Below are positions 1 to 6,045 of a DNA stretch of 8,420 bases, piece by piece. The stretch spans positions 1 to 8,420 of the forward strand of contig JBEKLG010000072.1 of the NCBI GenBank assembly GCA_050010315.1. Direction: 5' to 3'. The notes beneath the pieces were generated by a model. It did not search any database. It had not been told where the DNA came from and was given only the letters and a program-made list of their open reading frames with translations. How positions within the stretch are numbered: position 1 is the stretch's first letter; each line of letters begins with the position of its first letter. The position numbers were made by a program, and so were the translations under genes. The DNA is from Bog-793 sp050010315. GTDB lineage: Bacteria > Actinomycetota > Acidimicrobiia > Acidimicrobiales > Bog-793.

Positions 1-69
1 GCCGGCGCCAGTCCTGCCGGCGCGTCCGGCACCTTCGGCGTCGGCAGCCTCAAAGGAGAGTCGTTGTGA
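1..69 (+). CDS. C-terminal end of an encapsulin cargo protein (partial)
   Basis: Reading from base 1 gives 22 codons and a TGA stop. An Ala/Gly/Ser/Pro-rich linker leads into GTFGVGSLKGESL. This closely resembles the encapsulation tag of family 1 encapsulin cargos (core pattern G-S-L-x-I/V-GSLKG), which binds the inner wall of the shell. The position is also right, because the encapsulin gene follows at once. The TGA overlaps the encapsulin GTG start (GTGA), so the two genes are translationally coupled in one operon. The catalytic part lies left of the window. In actinobacteria the usual cargos are dye-decolourising peroxidase and ferritin-like proteins, but other enzymes use the same tag and nothing here tells them apart. 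The flexible linker before the tag is typical. The tag and its frame are seen directly; the cargo identity is unknown. Confidence 0.85.
   Translation, partial: AGASPAGASGTFGVGSLKGESL
52..58 (+). promoter_or_regulatory. Shine-Dalgarno of encapsulin inside the cargo tag codons
   Basis: AAAGGAG lies 7 bases before the GTG at 66 and supports that start. The same bases encode the Lys-Gly-Glu of the cargo targeting peptide, so one stretch serves as both protein tag and ribosome binding site. Confidence 0.75.
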
Positions 70-866
70 ACCACCTTCTTCGCTCCCATGCCCCGATCAC
101 CTACATCGCCTGGAACCGTCTTGATGCCGAAGGCCGCGAGCGGCTCGTGCCGGCGCTCGGCGCCCGCAAGTTGGTGGACTTCTCCGGCCCACTGGGCTGG
201 GGGCATTCGGCCACGAACCTGGGGCGGGTGTCCGACGTCAAGGCTCCTGGCGAAGACTTGCAGGCGCGCCAACGCCGAGTGCTGCCGCTTGTCGAGCTTC
301 GGGCCCCTTTCGTGATCTCGCGTCATGAACTGTTGGATGCCGACCGCGGAGCCACCGATCTCGACCTGGCCGAACTTGACGCGGCGGCGCGTCGGATCGC
401 CGTGGCCGAGAACATCGCGGTCTTCCACGGGTGGCCTGAGGCGGGCATCGTCGGAATAGCCGGAGCGACGGCTCACGAGCCCATCACGCTGGGGACCGCC
501 TACGCCGGCTACCCGGGACACGTGGCCAAGGCGGTCGAAACGCTGCTCGAGGCCGGTGTGAGCGGCCCCTACGGCCTGGCCCTCGGCCCGCAGGAGTACA
601 CCGGTGTCGTGGAGACGACCGAGCACGGCGGTCTGGTCGTGCTCGACCACCTGCGCCAGATCCTCGGTGGTCCGATCGTGTGGGCCCCGGGGGTCGACGG
701 TGCCGTTGTCGTCAGCCTGCGGGGTGGAGACTTCCTCTTCGAGTCGGGGGAAGACCTGTCCCTCGGCTACAGCCACCACGACGCCGACAGCGCGTACCTA
801 TACCTTGAGGAGAGCTTCAGCTTTCGGGTCGCGACGCCCGAAGCCGCAGTGGCGCTGACCGCCTGA
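66..866 (+). CDS. Family 1 encapsulin shell protein
   Basis: A 266-residue shell protein with the HK97 phage-capsid fold. It assembles in the cytoplasm into a hollow compartment around tagged cargo. Family hallmarks include the N-terminal helix and Ala-Trp segment (APITYIAWNRLD), a VDFSGPLGWG stretch near residue 37, and a late block containing VVETTEHGG, ILGGPIVWAP, GAVVVSLRGGDF and SFSFRVATPEAAVAL. The length matches the roughly 265-residue family 1 proteins (Linocin M18/Cfp29, Thermotoga) that form 60-subunit T=1 shells, so a T=1 particle is inferred. Start choice: GTG at 66 has a strong Shine-Dalgarno, gives the typical N-terminus and overlaps the stop of the cargo gene. No premature stop or missing region is seen. 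A phage capsid origin is unlikely, because no terminase, portal or protease gene is nearby. Confidence 0.96.
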   Translation: MNHLLRSHAPITYIAWNRLDAEGRERLVPALGARKLVDFSGPLGWGHSATNLGRVSDVKAPGEDLQARQRRVLPLVELRAPFVISRHELLDADRGATDLDLAELDAAARRIAVAENIAVFHGWPEAGIVGIAGATAHEPITLGTAYAGYPGHVAKAVETLLEAGVSGPYGLALGPQEYTGVVETTEHGGLVVLDHLRQILGGPIVWAPGVDGAVVVSLRGGDFLFESGEDLSLGYSHHDADSAYLYLEESFSFRVATPEAAVALTA

Positions 867-884
867 GCCCGGCGCGGCTCGGTC
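857..884 (+). terminator. Possible terminator hairpin after encapsulin
   Basis: GAGCC, a 6-base loop (CGGCGC) and GGCTC pair over 5 bp across the stop codon. GACC and GGTC can extend the stem past a 4-base bulge on the left arm. It lies between convergent genes, where a terminator is expected. No T-run follows, so intrinsic termination is only a suggestion. Confidence 0.25.
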
Positions 885-934
885 CGCTTCTGCGCACCTC
901 ATGCTCGCTTCAACCCACGACTCAGGCGCGACAG

Positions 935-1672
935 TCAACAGTGAGCGTTCTCCAGAGCCTGTGCCTTCTTGTAGCTCGTCTTAGTCGGCGGGAGGCTTCG
1001 GAAGGCGAGCTGGCGTAGCGGCTGGCCGGTGAGCGTCCAACGCTCGTACGAAACCGTCACCGAGTCGGTTGGCGCCGGGGTCTCGCCGCCGTCGTAGGCC
1101 ACCCAGCGGATCGGCGCGTCGATCTCCCAGTCCTCTTGGATGACAAGCAGGCGTCCGTCGTGCTGACCGCAGAAGACGCCTTGGCCGTGCAATGTCGCGC
1201 CACCGCCCGCAAGCCCGCCCAAGTTCGGCGGGAACCGCATCTGTGCTGGCACGACGTGGTCGCCGTCGAACGTGAACAGCTCGTAGGGCTGCCCGGTCAT
1301 GCCAAAACCGACCTGCGCGAGTACTGCTGGGAGCTGACGTTTCGTGAAGTAATAGACGGCGAGGACGGCAACCGGCGAGGTGAGAGGAAGGAGATGTGGC
1401 GATACGAACAACGAGGACCTGCCGTTACGGCGCAGCACGGCATCGATTGCCCAGCCCCCACGAGAGCCGCTCCTGCAGACGGCACCCACTGCGAGTGAGC
1501 CCGTGAACCGGTTGCTCGTCCGTACGGTGTTGCCGAACGGCACGTTCGGCGGTACCGGCAAGGCCTCGCCACACAGCTCCTGGTGCACCGTCGGTCGCGC
1601 AGCGGCTGCCGCGGGCGCAGGACTCGGAACGAACGCGACCGTGACTGTCGCTGCACTCAGGGCGATCGTCAC
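935..1672 (-). CDS. Putative secreted protein of unknown function
   Basis: A 245-residue protein that I do not recognise. It begins with a hydrophobic stretch (MTIALSAATVTVAFVPSPAP) followed by an Ala-rich run that could be a signal-peptide cleavage region. The mature part is rich in beta-type sequence and has four cysteines, at about residues 34, 66, 168 and 245 (the last residue). This would fit two disulfides in an exported protein. The GTG start is not well supported: no good Shine-Dalgarno precedes it and the predicted peptide lacks a basic n-region. The nine in-frame codons above it, up to a stop, read PVKARLTAA. They supply the missing Lys and Arg but contain no usual start codon, so the start may have mutated. 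It converges on encapsulin but shows no link to it. Antisense frames look like shadows. Confidence 0.6.
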   Translation of the reverse strand: MTIALSAATVTVAFVPSPAPAAAAARPTVHQELCGEALPVPPNVPFGNTVRTSNRFTGSLAVGAVCRSGSRGGWAIDAVLRRNGRSSLFVSPHLLPLTSPVAVLAVYYFTKRQLPAVLAQVGFGMTGQPYELFTFDGDHVVPAQMRFPPNLGGLAGGGATLHGQGVFCGQHDGRLLVIQEDWEIDAPIRWVAYDGGETPAPTDSVTVSYERWTLTGQPLRQLAFRSLPPTKTSYKKAQALENAHC

Positions 1673-1707
1673 AGCAGCAGTGAGGCGTGCCTTAACCGGT
1701 CAGGAGT

Positions 1708-1932
1708 CTACGCAGCACCGTCAAAGGTTGACGAGCGCCGGTATGCGCGATCGACCGCTTTGTAAAGGAGCTCGGCCACGCATTTACGGCGCAACCGATC
1801 GACAATCTCGGGTGTCATGTCACCGGCGAAGAGGTGAGCGTCAACCCACTCGGTAACGTCGAGTGCCTTGTCTCGCGCCCGAGCCCTCTGGGCACGCCGG
1901 TGGGCATACACAAAGTTGCCAGCACCAACCAC
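1708..1932 (-). CDS. Small protein or C-terminal remnant, unknown function
   Basis: A 74-residue frame from a GTG start, or the end of a broken larger gene. The N-terminus is weakly hydrophobic, followed by a very basic stretch (YAHRRAQRARARDK). A plausible helical domain comes next (DVTEWVDAHLFAGDMTP, then EIVDRLRRKCVAELLYKAVD). No Shine-Dalgarno precedes the GTG. Upstream in the same frame, back to a stop at 1957-1959, the codons read LTLLVVVEVVGAGNFVY, which looks like a membrane helix rather than leader. The frame beside it (about 1953-2027) also encodes a hydrophobic segment, SPIGVEIGLATVIGGALAAV. The simplest view is a small membrane protein with a cytoplasmic helical tail, broken by frameshifts. 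It lies 35 bases before the secreted-protein gene on the same strand. I do not recognise a family. Confidence 0.4.
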   Translation of the reverse strand: MVGAGNFVYAHRRAQRARARDKALDVTEWVDAHLFAGDMTPEIVDRLRRKCVAELLYKAVDRAYRRSSTFDGAA

Positions 1933-2149
1933 TTCGACGACGACAAGTAGCGTGAGCTATGGACCGCAGCGAGAGCGCCGCCGATCACAGTGGCAAGTCC
2001 GATCTCGACGCCAATTGGGCTGAGCTCGGTGCCTGTCGAACCAAGCGCCGATGAGCTCGAGGTCGATCGCCGTGCCCGTGCCACCATCGGCGAATCCGCG
2101 CCGGCCGCGAGAATCGCGGGCATCTGTGTGTGCTTTATCCAGCAGATAC

Positions 2150-2521
2150 CTACGACTTGCGCGTCACGGCGCGGCAGGGGATCTCGGTCTTCTCGCCGAT
2201 GTGGTAGCTGACGCAAATCCGGTGATAGCCGTCAGCGACCCACAAGGGGTTCCCCAGGACCAACAGGACCGGGGACAGCTTCTTGCCGGCGTTGACCTTC
2301 TCGAGGTCGGCGGCAACCTCTGCATCATCCGAGGGCAGGAGGGGCAGACCGGCGGCCCTCAGGATATCGCTGGCCGCGTAGTAGTTGAGCGTCTTCTGGC
2401 TGCGAAGAGCCTTGACCAGCTTGGCTGCCTCTCCCGGTCCGACCAGCAAGGACAGATATGACCTGGCGGCGGGAAAGTCCTGCTCTTCGGGCTTGATCAT
2501 CCAGTGCTCGGCAGCCAGCAT
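2150..2521 (-). CDS. Conserved hypothetical protein, possibly ParB/sulfiredoxin-like
   Basis: A 123-residue soluble protein of a conserved bacterial family with no known function that I can name. The N-terminal half is helical (MLAAEHWMIKPEEQDFPAAR, then a segment with LVKALRSQKTLNYYAASDIL). The C-terminal half carries LSPVLLVLGNPLWVADGYHR, then ICVSYHIGEKTEIPCR. The strand followed by (A)DGYHR resembles the DGxHR turn of the ParB/sulfiredoxin-like nucleotide-binding fold. That link is an inference from the motif, and no ParB DNA-binding domain is attached. Start choice: ATG at 2521 has GAGGAG 8 bases upstream. It is divergent from the aquaporin across about 106 bases, so the two promoters probably share that gap. 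The frame is intact and probably functional. It does not look like a plasmid partition gene, since no ParA is present. Confidence 0.8.
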   Translation of the reverse strand: MLAAEHWMIKPEEQDFPAARSYLSLLVGPGEAAKLVKALRSQKTLNYYAASDILRAAGLPLLPSDDAEVAADLEKVNAGKKLSPVLLVLGNPLWVADGYHRICVSYHIGEKTEIPCRAVTRKS

Positions 2522-2627
2522 TCCTCACGCTCCTCGCCGGGCCCGGAGGCCACACATAACTCCACGTCAATGGTAGGGAGGCTACTCTCGACCTCTCGAC
2601 GGCGCCCTCGGCTGACTTGGGGAGCAC

Positions 2628-3419
2628 ATGGAGCCCTTGTCGCATAAGGACGGGCCCGAGCCTTTCTGGCTCCGGGAGCCCATGGAGCTCGAGACAGCCT
2701 GGACCCGGGACTTCGACGACCTGAGCCAGGAGTGGCGCCGCTTGTTCGCCGAGGTACTGGGCACCTTCCTCCTGGTACTCGTGGCCGCTGGCGGTGCGGT
2801 GGTCAACGCCCGTAGCCATGGTCAGGTCCCTCTTGATGCCCGGGTAGTGGCGCCTGGCCTGATGGTGATGGCCATCATCTACTTCATGGGGACGGTCAGC
2901 GGCGCCCACCTCAACCCCGCCGTCACCATCGGCTTCGCGCTGCGGGGCAACTTTGCCTGGCGGAGGGTTCCCGCTTACGTGGCCGCCGAGATGGCCGGCA
3001 GTCTCCTGGCCGCCGGCTTTCTGCGGGCCACTTTCGGCAACATCGGTCATCTCGGTGCCACCGAGCCCGGTGCCGGCGTCGGCACCGGTACCGCGGTGCT
3101 GATCGAGATCGTGCTGACCGCCGGGTTGGTCAGCGTCATCCTCGGCACCGCCTCGGGCGCCCGCAACGTCGGCGCTAACGCCGCTCTCGCCGTAGCCGGC
3201 TACATCATCCTGGCCGGCTTGTGGGCAGCGCCGATCTCGGGAGCCTCGATGAACCCTGCTCGCTCTCTCGGCCCCGCCATCGTCGGCGGTCATTGGATGG
3301 ACTGGTGGGCATACGTCATCGGGCCGATCGTCGGGAGCGCCGTGGCAGTAGGACTCGCCTGGATCCTGCGCGGTCCGCCGAGCAAAGCAGCCAACAGGGC
3401 TGCCCAAGGGTCGGTCTGA
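2628..3419 (+). CDS. MIP family channel (aquaporin/glycerol facilitator type)
   Basis: A 263-residue inner-membrane channel for passive movement of water or small neutral solutes. Six membrane helices fit at about residues 40-60, 73-92, 116-134, 154-173, 182-202 and 226-247. Both pore half-helices carry intact NPA boxes, GAHLNPAVT (N96) and GASMNPARS (N209, with the conserved filter Arg at 212). Ungapped comparison with E. coli AqpZ puts Pro76, Gly197 and Ala206 at the other three filter positions, where AqpZ has Phe, His and Thr. This implies a wide pore rather than a strict water channel; the substrate is unknown. A polar N-terminus of about 37 residues (with WLREPMELE) precedes helix 1. 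ATG at 2628 follows GGGGAG at only 3 bases; ATG at 2682 is an alternative start. No glycerol kinase gene is adjacent. Confidence 0.93.
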   Translation: MEPLSHKDGPEPFWLREPMELETAWTRDFDDLSQEWRRLFAEVLGTFLLVLVAAGGAVVNARSHGQVPLDARVVAPGLMVMAIIYFMGTVSGAHLNPAVTIGFALRGNFAWRRVPAYVAAEMAGSLLAAGFLRATFGNIGHLGATEPGAGVGTGTAVLIEIVLTAGLVSVILGTASGARNVGANAALAVAGYIILAGLWAAPISGASMNPARSLGPAIVGGHWMDWWAYVIGPIVGSAVAVGLAWILRGPPSKAANRAAQGSV

Positions 3420-3510
3420 TGTCCGCGACGGGCGGCCCGCGGCGCGCGGTTCGAACGTCCCGCGTCTCCAGGTAGCTCCACCCCTCTCGCGGTCGGCACC
3501 GTGATTGCGT

Positions 3511-3554
3511 ACGGGCGCGAACGGGCGCGTCTGAACTGCCGCATACTGCCGCAT
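3511..3554. repeat. Two successive 10-bp tandem duplications
   Basis: ACGGGCGCGA is followed by ACGGGCGCGT (3511-3530, 9 of 10 matching). Four bases later ACTGCCGCAT occurs twice in a row (3535-3554, exact), and then GCCGC occurs again. Both units repeat at 10 bp, close to one DNA turn. That spacing is seen in direct-repeat operators, but replication slippage is an equally good explanation. Confidence 0.6.
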
Positions 3555-3626
3555 GCCGCGGCGGGCGAGAAGAGGTGAATTCGCGTAAGCCCCGTTCACA
3601 GCATTGCGACGATCCATTTTCGCCAC

Positions 3627-3662
3627 GTTGAAGTCGGCGGTTCGAGTCGGCTCACCTTCAAC
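3627..3662. repeat. Inverted repeat enclosing a tRNA T-arm-like sequence
   Basis: GTTGAAG (3627-3633) and CTTCAAC (3656-3662) are perfect 7-bp inverted arms around 22 bases. The loop contains GGCGGTTCGAGTCGG, which resembles a tRNA T-arm with one base missing from the 3' side of the stem. No matching acceptor, D-arm or anticodon arm lies upstream, so it is not a working tRNA. Confidence 0.4.
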
Positions 3663-3821
3663 AAGAGATCCGGGGAGCAAATGGCAAGGGTGGGAAGGAG
3701 GGACGAAACTGCCGCGCGGGAAAAGCCGGGACGGGAACGAGGAGCGCAGAGGCCGGGGAACGAGAGGCGCCAACGCGACGGCTGGGATCGGACGGGCAAC
3801 GCGGCGCCACGAAGCGTCGAC

Positions 3822-3878
3822 CAGGAGCCGATTCCCTCCAACCCGACAAGCGATGATGCTTTGTCCGAACGGCTCCTG
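3822..3878 (-). terminator. Nested inverted repeat, possible 3' structure of the propeller gene
   Basis: CAGGAGCC (3822-3829) and GGCTCCTG (3871-3878) form a perfect 8-bp stem. Between them, GACAAGC (3845-3851) and GCTTTGTC (3858-3865) pair as an inner hairpin with one bulged base. A further small palindrome, CAGTCCCGGACTG, lies at 3885-3897. All of it falls within 90 bases after the stop of the minus-strand propeller gene, which is the place for a terminator or a protective 3' end. There is no T-run, so the role is an inference. Confidence 0.4.
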
Positions 3879-3911
3879 ACTTGTCAGTCCCGGACTGCCG
3901 GCAAGGAAACG

Positions 3912-5069
3912 TCAGGTCGACCAGGCGGCGCCATTCCAGGACTCCACCAAGACATCAGCGGGTCCGGCACCACTCACCTTGTTGGTGAACTGGCCGACGG
4001 CTTCACAGGACTTCGCCGAGTGGCACGACACTCCGTAGAGGTAGGCGACCAGTGGGCTCGGGTTCGGGGCGACCGACCAGGCGGTGCCGTCCCAGGACTC
4101 GATGAGCGCCCTGAAAAGGCCCGAGGTGGCTTGGTATTCGCCAACGGCCTGGCACCGTTTCACCGAAGCGCACGAAGCGCCGAAGAGATAGGCAATCGAC
4201 GGACCCGGGTTCGAGGCGACCGACCAGGTGGTGCCGTCCCAGGACTCAACGAGAGTCCGGCCCGGCGCGCTGGCACCGCTGCCGGTGCCGGTGCTGTAAC
4301 TGCCCACGGCGACACACCACTTGACCGAGGAACAGGACACACCGGACAGGCCACCGTAGGTGCCGGGGGTCGGGCTCGGCACGATCGACCAAGAGCCGCC
4401 CCTCCAGGATTCGACCATGGTTGCGGAGGCCCGGTTACCGACCGCCACGCACGAGCCCGCTGACGGGCAGGAAACCGCGTCAAGTTGCATCCTCTGACTC
4501 CCCGCGCTGCCGCTCGGGACGACTGACCAGCTGGCGCCGTTCCAGGACTCGATCAAGGCGCCCCCTCCGTAGCCGCCGACGGCCTTGCACGCGCGCGCGG
4601 AGACGCAGGAGACGCCGAGAAGCTCGGCGCCCGCAGAACCAAGACTCGGGCTCCGCATGACCAGCCAGGCACCGCCGTTCCAGGATTCGATTAGCGCCCG
4701 CTGGCCGGAACTGACCGCGTAGTCGCCCACGGCGACACACCACCCGCCCGAGGAACAGGACACCCCAAAAAGGGCACTACTAAGGCCGCGGTCTGGACTG
4801 GGCACGATCGTCCATGCGGTGCCATCCCAGGATTCGATCACGGTCCTGTCGCCGCGGTAACCCACCGCGACACAGGACTTGGCTGAGATGCAGCTCACGC
4901 CGTTAAGGATGCCCACGCCACCAGTGGACCTGGCTTCGGCTGGTCGGCCCGTGGCGCCAAACGCCCCCGAGAGGGTGGGCCCTGCGAGGCCGACCACCAA
5001 GGCAAACAACGCTCCCCCGAGAACCAGCCGCGCACGTGGCACGGACTTCCGCACTTCCAGAGGACTCAT
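3912..5069 (-). CDS. Secreted seven-repeat beta-propeller-like protein with paired cysteines
   Basis: A 385-residue exported protein. A signal peptide is clear: a basic n-region (VRKSVPRAR), a hydrophobic core (LVLGGALFALVVGLAG) and likely cleavage near AFGA at about residue 39. The rest is seven tandem units of about 42-54 residues, each following L-x-G-V-S-C-x5-C-x-A-V-G, a variable loop, then L-I-E-S-W-N/D-G-x-x-W-S-V-x-P-S-P. Every unit has the Cys pair spaced C-x5-C, giving 14 cysteines, which probably form one disulfide per unit outside the cell. Seven such units suggest a seven-bladed propeller, a binding rather than catalytic scaffold; the ligand is unknown. The last unit stops at AAWST, without the usual VPSP strand, so either the N-terminal segment closes the ring or the end was lost. 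ATG at 5069 follows AAAGGGGG at 4 bases. No membrane or cell-wall anchor is seen. Confidence 0.9.
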   Translation of the reverse strand: MSPLEVRKSVPRARLVLGGALFALVVGLAGPTLSGAFGATGRPAEARSTGGVGILNGVSCISAKSCVAVGYRGDRTVIESWDGTAWTIVPSPDRGLSSALFGVSCSSGGWCVAVGDYAVSSGQRALIESWNGGAWLVMRSPSLGSAGAELLGVSCVSARACKAVGGYGGGALIESWNGASWSVVPSGSAGSQRMQLDAVSCPSAGSCVAVGNRASATMVESWRGGSWSIVPSPTPGTYGGLSGVSCSSVKWCVAVGSYSTGTGSGASAPGRTLVESWDGTTWSVASNPGPSIAYLFGASCASVKRCQAVGEYQATSGLFRALIESWDGTAWSVAPNPSPLVAYLYGVSCHSAKSCEAVGQFTNKVSGAGPADVLVESWNGAAWST

Positions 5070-5297
5070 CGCGCCCCCTTTGCGGATCGAGACTTCAGTC
5101 AGAGCGCCAACATCGTCGATCAGGAAAGTCGAATCTTTGCGCGTCCCGATCCAAACCTGCTGATCACGCTAATTTTACTTCGATGCCTGGGCGCCGGTTC
5201 AGCGGGCTCGGCGACCGAGACGAGGCCGCAAGGCGCCTCTTCGGCTCGCCAGCACCAGGGCCCACGGCGGCTATGCTGTCAGATTCTTGTGCTGGGC

Positions 5298-5326
5298 TCG
5301 AGACCCAGGAGCTCGTGTCTTACGAT
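5298..5326 (+). promoter_or_regulatory. Possible sigma70-type promoter of the lipoprotein gene
   Basis: TCGAGA (5298-5303, 4 of 6 to TTGACA) and TACGAT (5321-5326, 4 of 6 to TATAAT) are separated by 17 bases. They lie 38 bases before the ATG at 5365. The spacing is ideal but both boxes are weak, and such matches are common by chance. Confidence 0.3.
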
Positions 5327-5364
5327 ACGAAAGACCCTGATTTGCGGCGAGGCTGCCGCATAGG

Positions 5365-5910
5365 ATGACTTGTACGCGACACTCATTGCCCCGTCGGTCC
5401 ATGGCTGTGGCCTCCGTCGTACTGGTGGCCACCTTGGTCTTCGTGCCGGCCTGTTCGAGCAGCCACAACTTGACGGCACCTTCTACGTCCACCTCGGCAT
5501 CCGTTTCGCTCCCAACCACCACGACCACCGTCCCGGGCAATGGCAACAAGGTGGCGTTGGGGACGAACAATCCCGTCCAAGGGGACTGCACCACGAACAC
5601 AAGCGAGGCGGCAACCTCTGTCGGGTTTGCGGTGCTAAGCCTCACGCCCAGCTCATTCCAGGCGGCGATCCAGCTTCAAGCGGGCGCCCCGAACACGACC
5701 TACGCGGTGCTCCTGCAGCAGGTCCCCGGATCGTGCCCGCAAACGTCGGACAACGGCGGCACACTGACCACCGACGCGACCGGTCGTGGCCATGCGTCCA
5801 CGAGCGTGCCGCGCGTGCCCGGCGCGACCATCTTCTTCCTGCAACTCCTCCCTGCGGGATCTGGGGCGCCTCAGTACACCAGCGACCGTATGTCAGTGTC
5901 ACAAAAGTGA
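5365..5910 (+). CDS. Small lipoprotein of unknown function
   Basis: A 181-residue exported lipoprotein. The N-terminus has basic residues (RHSLPRRS), a hydrophobic core (MAVASVVLVATLVFVPA) and Cys30 in a VPAC lipobox, so signal peptidase II should cut before Cys30 and anchor the protein to the outer face of the membrane. A flexible Ser/Thr/Pro-rich linker follows (about residues 31-58, with a TTTTT run), typical of actinobacterial lipoproteins. The domain at about 60-181 looks like a beta sandwich, with two cysteines (about 75 and 124) that could form a disulfide. I do not recognise a family or a ligand. The start is uncertain: ATG at 5365 gives the basic n-region but has only GCGAGG 12 bases upstream; ATG at 5401 would remove the basic residues. 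It is divergent from the propeller gene. A shared surface role is possible but not shown. Confidence 0.8.
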   Translation: MTCTRHSLPRRSMAVASVVLVATLVFVPACSSSHNLTAPSTSTSASVSLPTTTTTVPGNGNKVALGTNNPVQGDCTTNTSEAATSVGFAVLSLTPSSFQAAIQLQAGAPNTTYAVLLQQVPGSCPQTSDNGGTLTTDATGRGHASTSVPRVPGATIFFLQLLPAGSGAPQYTSDRMSVSQK

Positions 5911-6045
5911 CCGTTGCATCCCTGTCGCTGTCCGTCGTTCATCAGGTGATCGAGGAATTACAGTCAGCCTAAAGAGGGCATCCAGGGCAGGGGATGATCC
6001 CGTATTGGTGGCTAGCCAGTTCGAGCCGAAACTGGAATAGGTTGA

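Larger units (their letters stand above)
3420..3911. other. Gene-free convergent intergenic region with repeats
   Basis: About 490 bases lie between the aquaporin and the beta-propeller gene, which face each other. Open frames on both strands are rich in Arg, Gly and Ser, lack ribosome binding sites and show no family motif. The region holds two 10-bp tandem duplications, an inverted repeat around a tRNA T-arm-like sequence, and a nested inverted repeat near the propeller stop. I see no promoter that could be assigned to a gene. Confidence 0.6.

Noticed and set aside
1380..1856. A 158-codon plus-strand frame opposite the secreted protein
   Set aside because: It is Arg/Ala-rich, lacks a ribosome binding site and overlaps a better candidate with a signal-like N-terminus and sensible composition.
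3387..3403. A 6-bp hairpin (GCAGCC/GGCTGC) near the end of the aquaporin as a terminator
   Set aside because: It lies inside the coding sequence, is short and has no T-run after it.
3441..3470. A tRNA T-loop-like GGTTCGAAC sequence after the aquaporin
   Set aside because: The bases flanking the loop do not pair as a T-stem, and no other tRNA arm can be placed around it. GTTCGAAC is simply a short palindrome.
3535..3554. A CRISPR-like repeat
   Set aside because: There are only two copies of a 10-base unit, directly adjacent and with no spacers.
2325..3773. A 482-codon open frame on the minus strand across the aquaporin
   Set aside because: It is antisense to a clear channel gene and to part of the DGYHR gene in another frame. 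Its product is a low-complexity Arg/Gly/Pro/Asp mix with no motif, typical of an open antisense frame in GC-rich DNA.
3681..4463. A 260-codon plus-strand frame rich in Arg, Gly and Thr
   Set aside because: Most of it is antisense to the propeller repeats, and its apparent repeats (RPGGAVPGL) are shadows of them. There is no ribosome binding site and no known fold.
5370..5972. A 200-codon plus-strand frame overlapping the lipoprotein gene
   Set aside because: It is out of frame with a clear signal peptide and lipobox. Its product is His/Arg/Gly-rich with no features.
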